Below are positions 19,448 to 28,146 of a stretch of 64,000 bases of DNA, one piece after another; position 1 is the first letter of the stretch, and every line of letters begins with the position of its first letter. The DNA is taken from the NCBI RefSeq assembly GCF_017309075.1, contig NZ_JAEMGS010000008.1:149930-213929 (forward strand), written 5' to 3'. This DNA comes from Motiliproteus sp. SC1-56. Lineage in GTDB: Bacteria > Pseudomonadota > Gammaproteobacteria > Pseudomonadales > Balneatricaceae. A program made the position numbers and the translations under genes. The notes beneath the pieces were generated by a model, which saw nothing but the letters and a program-made list of their open reading frames with translations, was not told where the DNA came from and searched no databases.

Positions 19448-19840
19448 CTACTTCACCACCTTCAGCGACGGGCGCGCCTTGCCACTCTGAGGCGGCTGCG
19501 GGGGCGCGGTGGTCGGCGGCTCGGGGGCACCCGGTTCACGCCCAAAGCTCATACCCTGCCCTGTCTCCTTGGCATAGATCGCCATCACAGCGATGATCGG
19601 CACGTGAACGCGCATGGGCACCCCGCCAAACCGGGCGCTGAACTCAACCGCCTCGTTGCTGATCAACAGGTCCTTGACCGCGGTCGATGATACGTTCAGC
19701 ACAATCTGCCCGTCGCTGACATAGTCCTGGGGAACCTGAACGCCCTGAATACCCGCATCCACCACGATATAGGGGGTACTCAGGTTGTCGTTGATCCAGT
19801 CGTTCAGGGCTCGAATGAGATAAGGGCGGCTTGGAGTCAT
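19448..19840 (-). CDS. sspB: ClpXP protease specificity-enhancing factor SspB
   Basis: Adaptor that hands ssrA-tagged peptides and the RseA fragment to ClpXP. The 130-residue product starts PSRPYLIRALNDWINDNLSTPYIVVDA, the substrate-binding domain, and has NLSS-like NVSSTAVKDLLISNEAVEFSARFGG. A flexible Pro/Ala-rich linker leads to a C-terminal ARPSLKVVK tail, close to the ClpX-binding XB tail (RPxLRVVK) of E. coli SspB. Downstream of sspA, the usual arrangement. Confidence 0.95.
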   Translation of the reverse strand: MTPSRPYLIRALNDWINDNLSTPYIVVDAGIQGVQVPQDYVSDGQIVLNVSSTAVKDLLISNEAVEFSARFGGVPMRVHVPIIAVMAIYAKETGQGMSFGREPGAPEPPTTAPPQPPQSGKARPSLKVVK

Positions 19841-19977
19841 AGGTTTTTGCTGTTCCGCTTGTTCAATGGCGCAAGGATACCAGAGTTAGCCCCGAAGCTC
19901 CCCCGCCTCGTCGGGAGAACCCCCTGCCGCGGAGACCGGGCCAGCGCGCACACCTTTTCGCCCTCCCAGCGGCAAAC

Positions 19978-20006
19978 AAAAAAGGGGCGCCAGTGCACCC
20001 CTTTTT
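19978..20006 (-). terminator. Intrinsic terminator after sspA
   Basis: AAAAGGGG and CCCCTTTT arms enclose a short loop (about 19980-20005). On the minus strand the hairpin is followed by a T-run. It sits 16 bases behind the sspA stop, so sspB downstream may need its own promoter or read-through. Confidence 0.7.
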
Positions 20007-20021
20007 CAACCCTCTGTAAGC

Positions 20022-20648
20022 TTAGCGCATCTCGCGCTCCGCCTCGGACAGGGAAGCCTGGAACGAGTCGCGCTCGAACAGACGCTCCATGTAGGCGATC
20101 AACGGCTTGACCTGCGCCTCGGGCAGCTCAACCCCCAGCATCGGCAAGCGCCACAGGATCGGCGCCATGCAGCAGTCCACCAGGGTAAACTCCTCGCTCA
20201 TGAAGAACGGCTTCTCGGCGAAGATCGGCGCAATGGCCACCAACCCGTCGCGAAGCGCCTGGCGAGCGGCCGTCACTGCCTTCTCGTCATCACCGGCCAG
20301 AATGGTTTCAATCAGGCCGCACCAGTCCTTCTCGATACGGTGCATGAACAGACGGCTCTCGGCACGGGCCACCGGGTAGACCGGCAACAACGGCGGGTGC
20401 GGGAAACGCTCGTCCAGATACTCCATCATGATATTGGGCTCATAGAGCACCAGATCACGGTCGATCAAGGTCGGCAGGCTGTTGTAGGGGTTAAGATCCG
20501 CCAGTTCCGCGGGCTTGCTGTCCGCGTCAACATCCAGGATTTCCACCGCCACTCCCTTCTCCGCCAGTACGATGCGTACGCGGTGGCTGTAGTGATCCAT
20601 ACCATCGGAAAAGAAAGTCATTGAGGAACGTTTTGCCGTTACGCCCAT
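20022..20648 (-). CDS. sspA: Stringent starvation protein A
   Basis: RNA-polymerase-associated glutathione-transferase-fold protein that acts in the stationary-phase and acid response. The 208-residue product has a GST N-terminal thioredoxin-like domain ([24 protein letters not shown], then [18 protein letters not shown]) and an all-helical C-terminal half. The conserved PHPPLLP loop ([19 protein letters not shown]) marks SspA. The start may be the ATG at 20648 or an ATG eight codons later (MTFFSDG). Confidence 0.95.
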   Translation of the reverse strand: MGVTAKRSSMTFFSDGMDHYSHRVRIVLAEKGVAVEILDVDADSKPAELADLNPYNSLPTLIDRDLVLYEPNIMMEYLDERFPHPPLLPVYPVARAESRLFMHRIEKDWCGLIETILAGDDEKAVTAARQALRDGLVAIAPIFAEKPFFMSEEFTLVDCCMAPILWRLPMLGVELPEAQVKPLIAYMERLFERDSFQASLSEAEREMR

Positions 20649-20744
20649 TGGTATCCCCTTGGATATTTGCGCAATTTATCAAATGCGTACGCGGCCCTGA
20701 GGCCGCGCACGTCAAAATCAATGCCCCCGAGGGGGCAGACACTC

Positions 20745-21452
20745 TTAGTGAACGTCTTTCCAGTACTCTTTCTTCAGGGCATACGCCAGGAAGAACAGAA
20801 TCACCAGGAAGCCGAGCACCCAGGGTGCGACCCGCTTTGCGATCAACGCAGAAGGCTCGCCCATGTACGTCATGAAGTTGGTCAGGTCGTACATGGCCTG
20901 GTCGAACTCCTCGGGCGTCATGGAGCCCTTCTTGATCAGCTCGAACTCCTCGCAGTGCTCACCCTTACAGGCCTGGACACCCTGCATGGAAGCCAGCACG
21001 TTGGGCATACCCACATCCGGGAACACCTTGTTGTTGACACCCCAGGGACGGTTTTCGTCCACGTAGAAGCTCTTCAGGTAAGTGTAGATCCAAGCCCCGC
21101 CGCGCAGGCGCGCCTCGAGGGTCAGATCCGGCGGCGGCGCACCAAACCAGGCAGTGGCAGCCTCGGTGGGCATCGCAATCGTCATCTGCTCACCGATCTT
21201 CTTGTCACCGACGATCAGGTGCTCTTCAACGTAGGCATTTTCCATGCCCAGGTCAGTGGCGGCGCGCTCGTAGCGCTGGTACTTGGCCGAGTGGCAGCCC
21301 ATGCAGTTTTCGACGAACAGCTTCATGCCGTTCTGCAGGGACTCTTTGTCCTCCAGATTCGCCTCAAAGGGCAGCAGAGGTACTTTCGCGCCGGCCGCCA
21401 TGACGGACATGGGCAGCGCGGCAAAAAGGATAGCGATCAATAGCTTTTTCAT
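20745..21452 (-). CDS. petC: Ubiquinol-cytochrome c reductase, cytochrome c1 subunit
   Basis: Membrane-anchored haem c subunit of the bc1 complex that passes electrons from the Rieske centre to cytochrome c. The 235-residue product has an N-terminal signal (MKKLLIAILFAALPMSVMAA), the haem-binding C50-M-G-C53-H54, a candidate sixth-ligand methionine in PDVGMPNVLASM, and a C-terminal anchor helix (about 206-228). ATG overlaps the petB stop by 1 base. Confidence 0.97.
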   Translation of the reverse strand: MKKLLIAILFAALPMSVMAAGAKVPLLPFEANLEDKESLQNGMKLFVENCMGCHSAKYQRYERAATDLGMENAYVEEHLIVGDKKIGEQMTIAMPTEAATAWFGAPPPDLTLEARLRGGAWIYTYLKSFYVDENRPWGVNNKVFPDVGMPNVLASMQGVQACKGEHCEEFELIKKGSMTPEEFDQAMYDLTNFMTYMGEPSALIAKRVAPWVLGFLVILFFLAYALKKEYWKDVH

Positions 21453-22711
21453 TAGCCTGTCACCCTCTCAGGAACCGGTTTAGTCTTCTCCATCTTGCTG
21501 TACCAAGGCATCGCCAGGAAAAAGACGAAGTACAGCGTGGTCGTGATCTGTGCCACCAGGGTGCGCCCAGGCGTGGAGGGCAGCGCGCCCAGAACACCCA
21601 GAATCACGAAGGAGACCGCAAAGACCACCAGCATCAGCTTGGAGATCATGCCCTTGTAGCGAATTGACTTAACCGGGCTCTTGTCCAGCCAGGGCAGCAC
21701 GAACAGGATAGCGATCGCAGCCCCCATCACCACGACACCCCAGAACTTGGCGTCCACACCGAACAACGGGTAGGTCACGGCGCGCAGCATGGCGTAGAAG
21801 GGCGTGAAGTACCACACGGGCGCGATGTGCTCGGGGGTCTTCAGCGGGTTAGCCGGCTCAAAGTTGGGCTTCTCCAGGAAGTAGCCACCGCCTTCGGGGA
21901 AGAAGAACACCACCAGCAGGAAGACGAAGAGGAAGACCACCACGCCGACAATGTCCTTGACGGTGTAGTACGGGTGGAAAGGAATGCCGTCCAGGGGCAC
22001 GCCGTTCTCGTCCTTCTTCTTCTTGATTTCGACGCCGTCGGGGTTGTTGGAACCCACTTCGTGCAGCGCCAGGATGTGCAGAACCACCAGCGCCAGCAGC
22101 ACAATCGGCAGGGCGATCACGTGCAGGGCGAAGAAACGGTTCAGGGTGATGCCGGAGATCAGGTAGTCACCACGGATCCACTGCTGCAGGTCTTCGCCGA
22201 TCCAGGGAATGGCGCCGAACAGGGAGATGATCACCTGGGCACCCCAGTAGGACATCTGACCCCAGGGCAGCAGGTAGCCCATGAAGGCCTCGGCCATCAG
22301 GCAGAGGTAGATGGCCATACCGAAGATCCAGATCAGCTCGCGAGGATTCCGGTAGGAGCCGTACATCATGCCGCGGAACATGTGCAGGTAGACCACCACG
22401 AAGAAGGCCGAAGCCCCGGTGGAGTGGAGGTAACGCAGCAGCCAGCCCCACTCGACATCACGCATGATGTACTCAACGGAGGCGAAGGCGCCTTCGGCAG
22501 AGGGGTTGTAGCTCATGGTCAGCCAGATACCGGTCAGGATCTGGTTGACCAGCACCAGCAGTGCCAGCGAGCCAAAGAAGTACCAGAAGTTGAAGTTCTT
22601 CGGGGCGTAATACTTGCTGAGGTGATCTTCCCACATCTGTGTAGCGGGGAAACGATCATCAATCCAGCGCATCAGGCCCTTTTCGGCCTTGCTTCTATTT
22701 GGGTTTCCCAT
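21452..22711 (-). CDS. petB: Ubiquinol-cytochrome c reductase, cytochrome b subunit
   Basis: Polytopic subunit carrying haems bL and bH and the Qo and Qi quinone sites. I choose the ATG at 22711 (MGNPNRSKAEKGLMRWIDDRF), which gives 419 residues; a start nine codons earlier runs into petA. Visible marks are LHSTGASAFFVVVYLHMFRG (haem-ligand helix), GYLLPWGQMSYWGAQVI and the Qo-site region FHPYYTVKDIVGV, followed by PANPLKTPEHIAPVWYFTPFYA (PEWY-type loop, here PVWY). The central petABC gene. Confidence 0.97.
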   Translation of the reverse strand: MGNPNRSKAEKGLMRWIDDRFPATQMWEDHLSKYYAPKNFNFWYFFGSLALLVLVNQILTGIWLTMSYNPSAEGAFASVEYIMRDVEWGWLLRYLHSTGASAFFVVVYLHMFRGMMYGSYRNPRELIWIFGMAIYLCLMAEAFMGYLLPWGQMSYWGAQVIISLFGAIPWIGEDLQQWIRGDYLISGITLNRFFALHVIALPIVLLALVVLHILALHEVGSNNPDGVEIKKKKDENGVPLDGIPFHPYYTVKDIVGVVVFLFVFLLVVFFFPEGGGYFLEKPNFEPANPLKTPEHIAPVWYFTPFYAMLRAVTYPLFGVDAKFWGVVVMGAAIAILFVLPWLDKSPVKSIRYKGMISKLMLVVFAVSFVILGVLGALPSTPGRTLVAQITTTLYFVFFLAMPWYSKMEKTKPVPERVTG

Positions 22712-22712
22712 T

Positions 22713-23312
22713 TTATGCAGTCTCCTCAGGATCAACACCGACCATGATCACCTTGTCGTCAATGTACGCGTGGGGCGGAATCACCAGGTTGGTGGGTGCA
22801 GGAACCCCCTTGTAGACGCGTCCGGACAGGTCGAACTTGGAGCCGTGACAGGGGCAGAAGAAGCCGCCCAGCCACTCTTCACCGAGATCTTCGGGAGCAA
22901 TCTCAGGACGGTAGGTCGGCGAGCACCCCAGGTGGGTGCAGATACCGGTCATTACCGCGAATTCCGGCTTCAGGGCCCGTACCGGCGTATTGGGAATGTA
23001 GTCGGGCTGCTGCGGCTTCTCAGACGCGGGGTCGGCGAGCTTGTCGTCGAGCTTCGCCAGATTCTCCAGCGCTTCCTCAGTACGGCGAACGATCCAGACC
23101 GGCTTGCCACGCCACTCCACAATCATCTGCTGTCCCGGCTCCAGCTTGCTGACGTCCGCCTTCACAGGGGCGCCGGCGGCCTTCGCCTTGGCACTGGGAT
23201 TCCAAGAAGCCACGAAGGGGACCGCTGCGCCAACAGCACCCACCGCCCCAACAACGGAGGTGGTGGCTACCAGGAGGCGACGGCGCCCTTTATCTACGCC
23301 TTCATTACTCAT
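22713..23312 (-). CDS. petA: Ubiquinol-cytochrome c reductase, Rieske iron-sulfur subunit
   Basis: Periplasmic [2Fe-2S] protein of the bc1 complex, held by an N-terminal helix. The 199-residue product (ATG at 23312, preceded by GGGAGAAA) has a twin-arginine-type start (KGRRRLLVATTS), as Rieske proteins are exported by Tat. The two cluster-binding boxes are C-T-H-L-G-C (125-130) and C-P-C-H-G-S (153-158). First gene of petABC. Confidence 0.97.
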   Translation of the reverse strand: MSNEGVDKGRRRLLVATTSVVGAVGAVGAAVPFVASWNPSAKAKAAGAPVKADVSKLEPGQQMIVEWRGKPVWIVRRTEEALENLAKLDDKLADPASEKPQQPDYIPNTPVRALKPEFAVMTGICTHLGCSPTYRPEIAPEDLGEEWLGGFFCPCHGSKFDLSGRVYKGVPAPTNLVIPPHAYIDDKVIMVGVDPEETA

Positions 23313-23781
23313 CAAGGTTTCTCCCGTTTACCGACCGCTCTGGCGGCCGACGGGCCGCTCAATGGGTCGCAATGAACTAAAGACTTAGCGCCCCCCGCGC
23401 CAAGCGCACGCGGAGGGTCGAATTCACGGTTGAACAAAATGGGCGAGATTTTAAAGAGAAAGGGCCATTCTGGCAAGGCGGGCAGGGGCTTTTTTGCAGT
23501 GCATTATACTAACGGGGAACCCGCTCAACGCACCCAAAACCACCCCTAAAAACCTTGAAACGCGCGGCCGGCAAAGGATAGAGAAAATGCCGTCCGTCCA
23601 GCCGAGAACCTGACGCAAGCCGCCGACAGAGCCCAGCGAACACAGCCCCGCTCGCCCGAAACACACAACCACAAATCAGCCGGTTACATATATCAACCCG
23701 AGCCAGGCCTGACGACGGTGACAAGCAACCGCCCCCTCGCAGGCAACATCCCGGCCCGAACAAGCACCCGCCACAGAAATG
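23313..23781. other. Intergenic region between petA and rpsI, with petABC promoter element
   Basis: About 470 bases without a supported gene. On the minus strand a perfect -10 TATAAT lies at 23508-23503, about 190 bases ahead of petA; a TTGAGC 14 bases upstream is a poor -35 because of the short spacing. The rest (23530-23780) is C- and A-rich on the plus strand. Open frames crossing it are continuations beyond rpsI or lack any recognisable domain. Confidence 0.5.
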
Positions 23782-23782
23782 A

Positions 23783-23818
23783 AAAAAGCGCCTGCCCCGA
23801 GCGGGACAGACGCTTTTC
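23783..23818 (-). terminator. Terminator of the rplM-rpsI operon
   Basis: AAAAGCGCCTGCCCCG and CGGGACAGACGCTTTT arms (two mismatched or wobble pairs) form a long hairpin about 18 bases behind the rpsI stop, followed on the minus strand by a T-run. Confidence 0.85.
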
Positions 23819-23836
23819 TGCAACCGGCGTAAGCGA

Positions 23837-24229
23837 TTAACGCTTGGAGAACTGAGGCTTCTTACGGGCCTTGCGCAGACCGACCTTCTTACGCTCGACT
23901 TCACGGGCGTCACGGGTCACGTAACCGGCCTTGCGCAGCACAGGACGCAGAGACTCGTCGTACTCCATCAGGGCACGGGTAATGCCGTGGCGGATCGCAC
24001 CGGCCTGACCGAAGCTGCCGCCGCCTTCAACGGTGATGTGCAGGTCAAACTTGCCGGTGGTCTCGGTCAGCTCCAGCGGCTGACGTACGATCATACGCGC
24101 CACTTCGCGGCCGAAGTACTGCTCCAGAGAGCGCTTGTTGATGGTGATGTTGCCAGTGCCCGCTTTCAGGAAGACACGCGCAGTGGAAGTCTTGCGACGA
24201 CCGGTACCGTAGTATTGAGTAGTAGACAT
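23837..24229 (-). CDS. rpsI: 30S ribosomal protein S9
   Basis: Small-subunit head protein whose C-terminal tail reaches the P-site tRNA. The 130-residue product starts [19 protein letters not shown] and ends [10 protein letters not shown], the S9 signature tail. [19 protein letters not shown] is the conserved middle motif. It lies 12 bases behind rplM, the universal L13-S9 pair. Confidence 0.98.
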   Translation of the reverse strand: MSTTQYYGTGRRKTSTARVFLKAGTGNITINKRSLEQYFGREVARMIVRQPLELTETTGKFDLHITVEGGGSFGQAGAIRHGITRALMEYDESLRPVLRKAGYVTRDAREVERKKVGLRKARKKPQFSKR

Positions 24230-24241
24230 ATCCGCCTTCCT

Positions 24242-24670
24242 TTAGATGTTCAGTTCTTGAGGTTGCTGAGCTGCATGGGGGTGCTGGCCGCCGGCGTAAA
24301 CTTTCAGCTTGGCGAACATGGCACGACCCAGCGGGCCCTTGGGCAGCATCCCCTTAACGGCGGACTGCAGGACACGCTCGGGAGCGTGGTCGATCAGCTT
24401 GTCGAAGGACATGGAACGCAGACCACCGGGGTAACCGGTGTGGCGGTGATACATCTTGTCCTTGGCCTTGTTACCGGTCACGCGGACCTTCTCGGCATTG
24501 ACCACAACGATGTAGTCACCGGTGTCAACGTGAGGCGTATACTCGGGCTTGTGCTTGCCGCGCAGACGACGGGCGATTTCGGTGGCCAGGCGACCCAGGG
24601 TCTTGCCCTCAGCGTCAACCACAAACCACTCGCGCTTTACTTCAGCGGGCTTCGTGCTAACAGTTTTCAT
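24242..24670 (-). CDS. rplM: 50S ribosomal protein L13
   Basis: Early-assembling large-subunit protein. The ATG at 24670 ([20 protein letters not shown]) gives 142 residues, the standard length; a longer frame upstream is not conserved sequence. [21 protein letters not shown] and [13 protein letters not shown] [14 protein letters not shown], then [24 protein letters not shown], are the L13 signatures. Confidence 0.98.
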   Translation of the reverse strand: MKTVSTKPAEVKREWFVVDAEGKTLGRLATEIARRLRGKHKPEYTPHVDTGDYIVVVNAEKVRVTGNKAKDKMYHRHTGYPGGLRSMSFDKLIDHAPERVLQSAVKGMLPKGPLGRAMFAKLKVYAGGQHPHAAQQPQELNI

Positions 24671-24798
24671 GAACTTTGCCTTTAATCTTCCCCGGACTTT
24701 AAGGGCCCGGCGTTTCCTATAATTATTGGTTGCCGCCAAGCGACAACAGGAGGTCGTTACGGGGAGCCCAAAACCACTCCAGCCGAAACGGACGGCGC

Positions 24799-24827
24799 AT
24801 TATACGGAAAAGAATTCGCCTTGTTAA
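24799..24827 (-). promoter_or_regulatory. Sigma-70 promoter of rplM-rpsI
   Basis: On the minus strand TTAACA (24827-24822) and TATAAT (24804-24799) are separated by exactly 17 bases. The GC-rich stretch just after the -10 (GCGCC) is a typical discriminator of stringently controlled ribosomal promoters. The resulting leader is about 120 nt, long enough for the L13 autoregulation known in E. coli. Confidence 0.85.
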
Positions 24828-24842
24828 GGTCGAATTCGCTTT

Positions 24843-25949
24843 TTATGCGCGATGTGCCCGGGCCAGGTATTCGTGAGACTGCATCTCCAGCAGGCGGCTG
24901 GTGGTGCGCTCGAATTCGAACTCCAGGCGACCACCGGCGTACAGGTCCTTGAGCGGTGCAGCCGCGGAGAGAATCAGCTTCACCCCGCAGTCGTAGAACT
25001 CGTCCACCAGGTTGATAAACCGCCGCGCCTGATCATCCCGCTCCCCGCCCAGCACCGGCACATTGGACACCAACACCGCATGGTAGAGCTTGGCCAGCTC
25101 AATGTAGTCGTTCTGGCTGCGCGGCCCCTCGCACAGCGCCTCGAAGTCGAACCAGACCACGTCTTCACAGCAACGGCGGCTGTGAATCGGCCGGCGGTTG
25201 ACTTCCAGAACCTGCCCGTTGATCGCCTCATTCAGATCCGGGGCCAGGCGCTCGAAACTCTGGTTCAGACTGCTATCTGCCGCGTCACCCAGCGGATGAT
25301 GATACAGCTCAGCCTGCTCCAGCGTACGTAGACGGTAATCCACCCCGCCGTCCACATTGACCACCTCAGTGTAGCGGTTGATCAGCGCGATGGCCGGCAA
25401 AAAACGGGCGCGTTGCAGGCCGTTCTCGTAGAGCCGGTCGGGAATGATATTGGAGGTAGCGACCAGGGCCACGCCGTGACCGAACAGTTTCTCCATCAGT
25501 CCGCCCAGAATCATGGCGTCGGTAATGTCGGAGACGAAAAACTCGTCAAAGCAGATCACTTCCGCTTCCGAGGCTAGGCGGCCGGCGACGATGTCCAACG
25601 GGTTTTTCTCCCCCGCCAGCTCGGTCAGGTCCCGGTGCACGCGCTGCATAAAGCGATGAAAGTGGGTGCGCAGCTTCTGGGTAAAAGGAAGGCTGTCGTA
25701 AAAGGTATCCATCAGGTAGGTCTTGCCGCGCCCCACCCCGCCCCAGAAATAGAGCCCTTTCACCGGCTCAACCGGCTGTTTTTTTAAGCGCCGACCCAGT
25801 CGCTGAATCAGCCGCGGCTTGGGACGGCTGCGCCGCGCCAGGAGGTCATCGTACAGGCGCTGCAGGTGGCGGACCGCCATTTCCTGGGCCGGATCAGCGG
25901 CGAAGTCGTCGCGTGTGAGATCTTGATGATAGCGCTCTAGAGGAGTCAT
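24843..25949 (-). CDS. zapE: Cell division protein ZapE (AFG1-family ATPase)
   Basis: AAA+-like ATPase that associates with the Z-ring. I start at the ATG at 25949 (MTPLERYHQDLTRDDFAADPAQ), giving 368 residues, the usual ZapE length; the longer frame runs into the divergent lrgA region. The P-loop is GGVGRGKT (70-77) and Walker B is VICFDEFFVSDITDAMIL. LYENGLQRARFLPAI is another AFG1 family motif. Confidence 0.94.
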   Translation of the reverse strand: MTPLERYHQDLTRDDFAADPAQEMAVRHLQRLYDDLLARRSRPKPRLIQRLGRRLKKQPVEPVKGLYFWGGVGRGKTYLMDTFYDSLPFTQKLRTHFHRFMQRVHRDLTELAGEKNPLDIVAGRLASEAEVICFDEFFVSDITDAMILGGLMEKLFGHGVALVATSNIIPDRLYENGLQRARFLPAIALINRYTEVVNVDGGVDYRLRTLEQAELYHHPLGDAADSSLNQSFERLAPDLNEAINGQVLEVNRRPIHSRRCCEDVVWFDFEALCEGPRSQNDYIELAKLYHAVLVSNVPVLGGERDDQARRFINLVDEFYDCGVKLILSAAAPLKDLYAGGRLEFEFERTTSRLLEMQSHEYLARAHRA

Positions 25950-26093
25950 AAAATTAAAGCGGTTTGCCGAAATCGGGGCACTGTAACCATTGCGCCAGCG
26001 CTTGGCAATTAGCCGAACGCGGAAGGCGCGGCCCTTGAGTTGCCGCGGCCAAGCCTCTAGCATCGCCCCATTCGACCACGTAGAGACACCGAT

Positions 26094-26441
26094 ATGATCC
26101 GCGGCCTGACCACCATAATGCTGTTCTGGGTGCTTGGGGAGAGCCTCCACTTCCTGACAGGACTGGCGGTCAGCGGCAACGTGCTCGGCATGCTGCTGCT
26201 GTTTGCCTGGCTGCTCTTCCGCCAGCGGATAGACCTTGAGCTGGAACAGGCCAGCAGCGCCCTCATCGCCCAGCTCTCCCTGCTCCTGCTACCCGGCGGT
26301 GTCGGCCTGTTCTTCCTCGGCGAACGGATGAGCGGTCAGTGGCTGCCGCTGCTGACCGCCGTCATCGTCGGCTCGCTGCTCAGCACCTTTATCTGTCTTG
26401 TGCTGATGAAGGCTCTGGTCGCGCGAAAGGAGAGTCGATAA
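26094..26441 (+). CDS. CidA/LrgA-family holin-like membrane protein
   Basis: Small membrane protein of the CidA/LrgA family, which controls murein hydrolase activity and in some species carries pyruvate together with LrgB. The 115-residue product has about four hydrophobic segments and the family stretch SGNVLGMLLLFAWLL and LLLLPGGVGLFFL. The stop shares one base with the lrgB-like start, so the two are coupled. Confidence 0.9.
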   Translation: MIRGLTTIMLFWVLGESLHFLTGLAVSGNVLGMLLLFAWLLFRQRIDLELEQASSALIAQLSLLLLPGGVGLFFLGERMSGQWLPLLTAVIVGSLLSTFICLVLMKALVARKESR

Positions 26442-27154
26442 TGGAGCGCATTACCGCCCTCGCCGAACATCTGTCCCAGACACCGCTGCTGCCGGTGGCC
26501 CTGACCCTGCTGGCCTACCAGCTGGGGCTCATGCTCTTTCAAAAACTCAAGCGCCCGGCCTGGCTCCCCCCCATCGTTGCCGGCAGCCTGCTGCTGGTCC
26601 CGATGATCGCCCTGCTGCTGGACTACGCAACCTATTATAGCGGCGCCAAATGGATCAGCTTTTTGCTGGGCCCGGCCACCGTGGCCCTCGCCGTTCCGCT
26701 GTTCCTGCAGTTCCGGCACATCCGCGAACTGTTCGTTCCCATTGCCGTCACCCTCTGCGTGGGCGCCCCCCTGGCCGCGGGCCTGGCGCTGGGCATCGCC
26801 TGGCTGCTGGGTGCCGATCTCGCGGTTCTGGCGAGCCTTGCGCCAAAATCGGTCACTGCGCCGATTGCAGTGAGCCTGACCGAGCAGCTGGGAGGCGTGG
26901 TCCCCCTCGCGGTAGGCATCGTTGCCCTCACCGGCGTACTCTGCTCACTGTTTGCGCCGCTGTGCTGTCGCTGGCTGAAGATCGAGGACGAGCGCATTCT
27001 CGGTTTCGTGATGGGGCTGAACGGCCACGGCATCGCCACCGCCCGCGCCTTTGAACTCGGCCATCAGGCGGGCGCGTTCTCCAGCCTGGCCATGGGACTG
27101 ACCGGTGCCTTCACCGCCCTACTGCTCCCCCTGGCCTGGGCCCTGCTTGCCTAG
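26441..27154 (+). CDS. LrgB/CidB-family membrane protein
   Basis: Partner of the preceding LrgA-like protein. The ATG at 26441 gives 237 residues; frames starting earlier overlap the upstream gene out of family. PAWLPPIVAGSLLLVP and LGPATVALAVPLFLQF, then LAPKSVTAPIAVSLTEQLGG and GFVMGLNGHGIATARAFEL, are the LrgB signatures. It has roughly six to seven membrane segments. Its 3' end overlaps the convergent GDT1-family gene by 4 bases. Confidence 0.92.
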   Translation: MERITALAEHLSQTPLLPVALTLLAYQLGLMLFQKLKRPAWLPPIVAGSLLLVPMIALLLDYATYYSGAKWISFLLGPATVALAVPLFLQFRHIRELFVPIAVTLCVGAPLAAGLALGIAWLLGADLAVLASLAPKSVTAPIAVSLTEQLGGVVPLAVGIVALTGVLCSLFAPLCCRWLKIEDERILGFVMGLNGHGIATARAFELGHQAGAFSSLAMGLTGAFTALLLPLAWALLA

Positions 27155-27750
27155 GCGAAAGCCTGGTAAAGGGCAAACGCCGCCAGCCCGAGAAAGAGCA
27201 GGCCGCTGATCCGGTGAATGGTCCCCAAAGGCAGGTGATTGATGAAACGGCGTCCGGCCACCACCCCCAGCACCGTGGTCCCCAGCAACGCCAGGGTTGA
27301 GCCCAGCCAGACCGCCAGGGCGTTCTGAGTACTGCCCAGCCCCGCCACCGCCAGCTGCGTCTTGTCCCCGAACTCGGCAACGAAGATCAGCAGGAAGGAC
27401 GTAATGAAGAGACTGTGCCCGCTGCGCTCGGAACCGGCATCGGCCTCCTCCTCTCCGTCATCAAAGAGCAGCGCCTGCACACCAAAAATACCGAACAGCA
27501 GCGCCACCGCCAACGCCAGCCAGGCTTGGGGAATCCAGGCGGCCACCACCGCCCCAAACAGGACCGCCAGCAGGTTGAGCAGGGCAAAGGCCCCCACCGC
27601 CCCCAGCAGCACCGGCCAGGGGCGGTGACGCGCCGCCAGGCTCATGCAGACCAGTTGGCTCTTATCACCGAACTCGGCCAGAAAAATCACCACAAAAGCG
27701 GCGCCAGCAGTGGAGAAGAGGGCGCCTAGAGCGGGAAGCTGAAAATCCAT
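27151..27750 (-). CDS. TMEM165/GDT1 (UPF0016) family cation exporter, probable Mn2+ exporter
   Basis: Six-helix inner-membrane transporter; bacterial relatives such as Vibrio MneA export manganese. The 199-residue product is an internal repeat with two copies of the family motif E-x-G-D-K-[ST]: EFGDKSQ in the first half and EFGDKTQ in the second. The acidic linker DDGEEEADAG separates the halves. On its upstream side there is a TATAAT (27788-27783) but no yybP-ykoY riboswitch that I can recognise. Confidence 0.9.
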   Translation of the reverse strand: MDFQLPALGALFSTAGAAFVVIFLAEFGDKSQLVCMSLAARHRPWPVLLGAVGAFALLNLLAVLFGAVVAAWIPQAWLALAVALLFGIFGVQALLFDDGEEEADAGSERSGHSLFITSFLLIFVAEFGDKTQLAVAGLGSTQNALAVWLGSTLALLGTTVLGVVAGRRFINHLPLGTIHRISGLLFLGLAAFALYQAFA

Positions 27751-27833
27751 AGCGGCTTACATCCGTCGCAGAAAAAGCGCGCATTATAGCGCCCTGCCCG
27801 CGCCATCAGGTGGAAAAAATTGCCACAAAGCAG

Positions 27834-27862
27834 TTGTTTTCCGACGACGCTTTTCCTATCAT
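27834..27862 (+). promoter_or_regulatory. Sigma-70 promoter of tRNA-Pro
   Basis: TTGTTT (27834-27839) and TATCAT (27857-27862) are separated by 17 bases. The start site would fall about 25 bases ahead of the mature tRNA. Confidence 0.65.
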
Positions 27863-27893
27863 TCGTGCCGCTGGAAACAGCCCCTCATGAGAT

Positions 27894-27970
27894 CGGTGTG
27901 TAGCGCAGCCTGGTAGCGCACTTCCTTCGGGAGGAAGGGGTCGGAGGTTCGAATCCTCTCACACCGACCA
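27894..27970 (+). tRNA. tRNA-Pro (anticodon CGG)
   Basis: 77 bases including an encoded CCA end. The acceptor stem CGGTGTG pairs with CACACCG (27960-27966), the anticodon stem CTTCC/GGAAG encloses TTCGGGA with anticodon CGG at 27928-27930, and the T arm has GGTTCGAATC. Reads CCG proline codons. I see no integrase or repeat of its 3' end nearby. Confidence 0.97.
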
Positions 27971-28146
27971 TCTCTACTTCCCCAGACCATCGAACCGTCT
28001 ATTTAAGCACCTAGCCCGCCCCCTCAGTTTGAGCACATGGGGTTACGGCCATGGAAAAGGACAGGGTCCCTGTTAATGTCTTCTAAAAGCAGGTTTCTTT
28101 CTGCAATTGAAGCCAACACCGCTGTGACGCCTTGAAAACAACCCGC

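Noticed and set aside
23509..23913. 134-codon minus-strand frame crossing the rpsI terminator
   Set aside because: It overlaps rpsI in another frame and the terminator hairpin, and shows no domain.
26094..27154. LrgA/LrgB pair as a phage holin system
   Set aside because: Both are standard chromosomal CidA/LrgA and LrgB family members, with no lysis or phage genes around.
27894..27970. tRNA-Pro as a phage or island attachment site
   Set aside because: No integrase gene and no repeat of the tRNA 3' end is visible in the window.
28061..28073. ACAGGG-T-CCCTGT palindrome between tRNA-Pro and glcF
   Set aside because: It is short, lacks a T-run and has no clear target gene; it may be chance.
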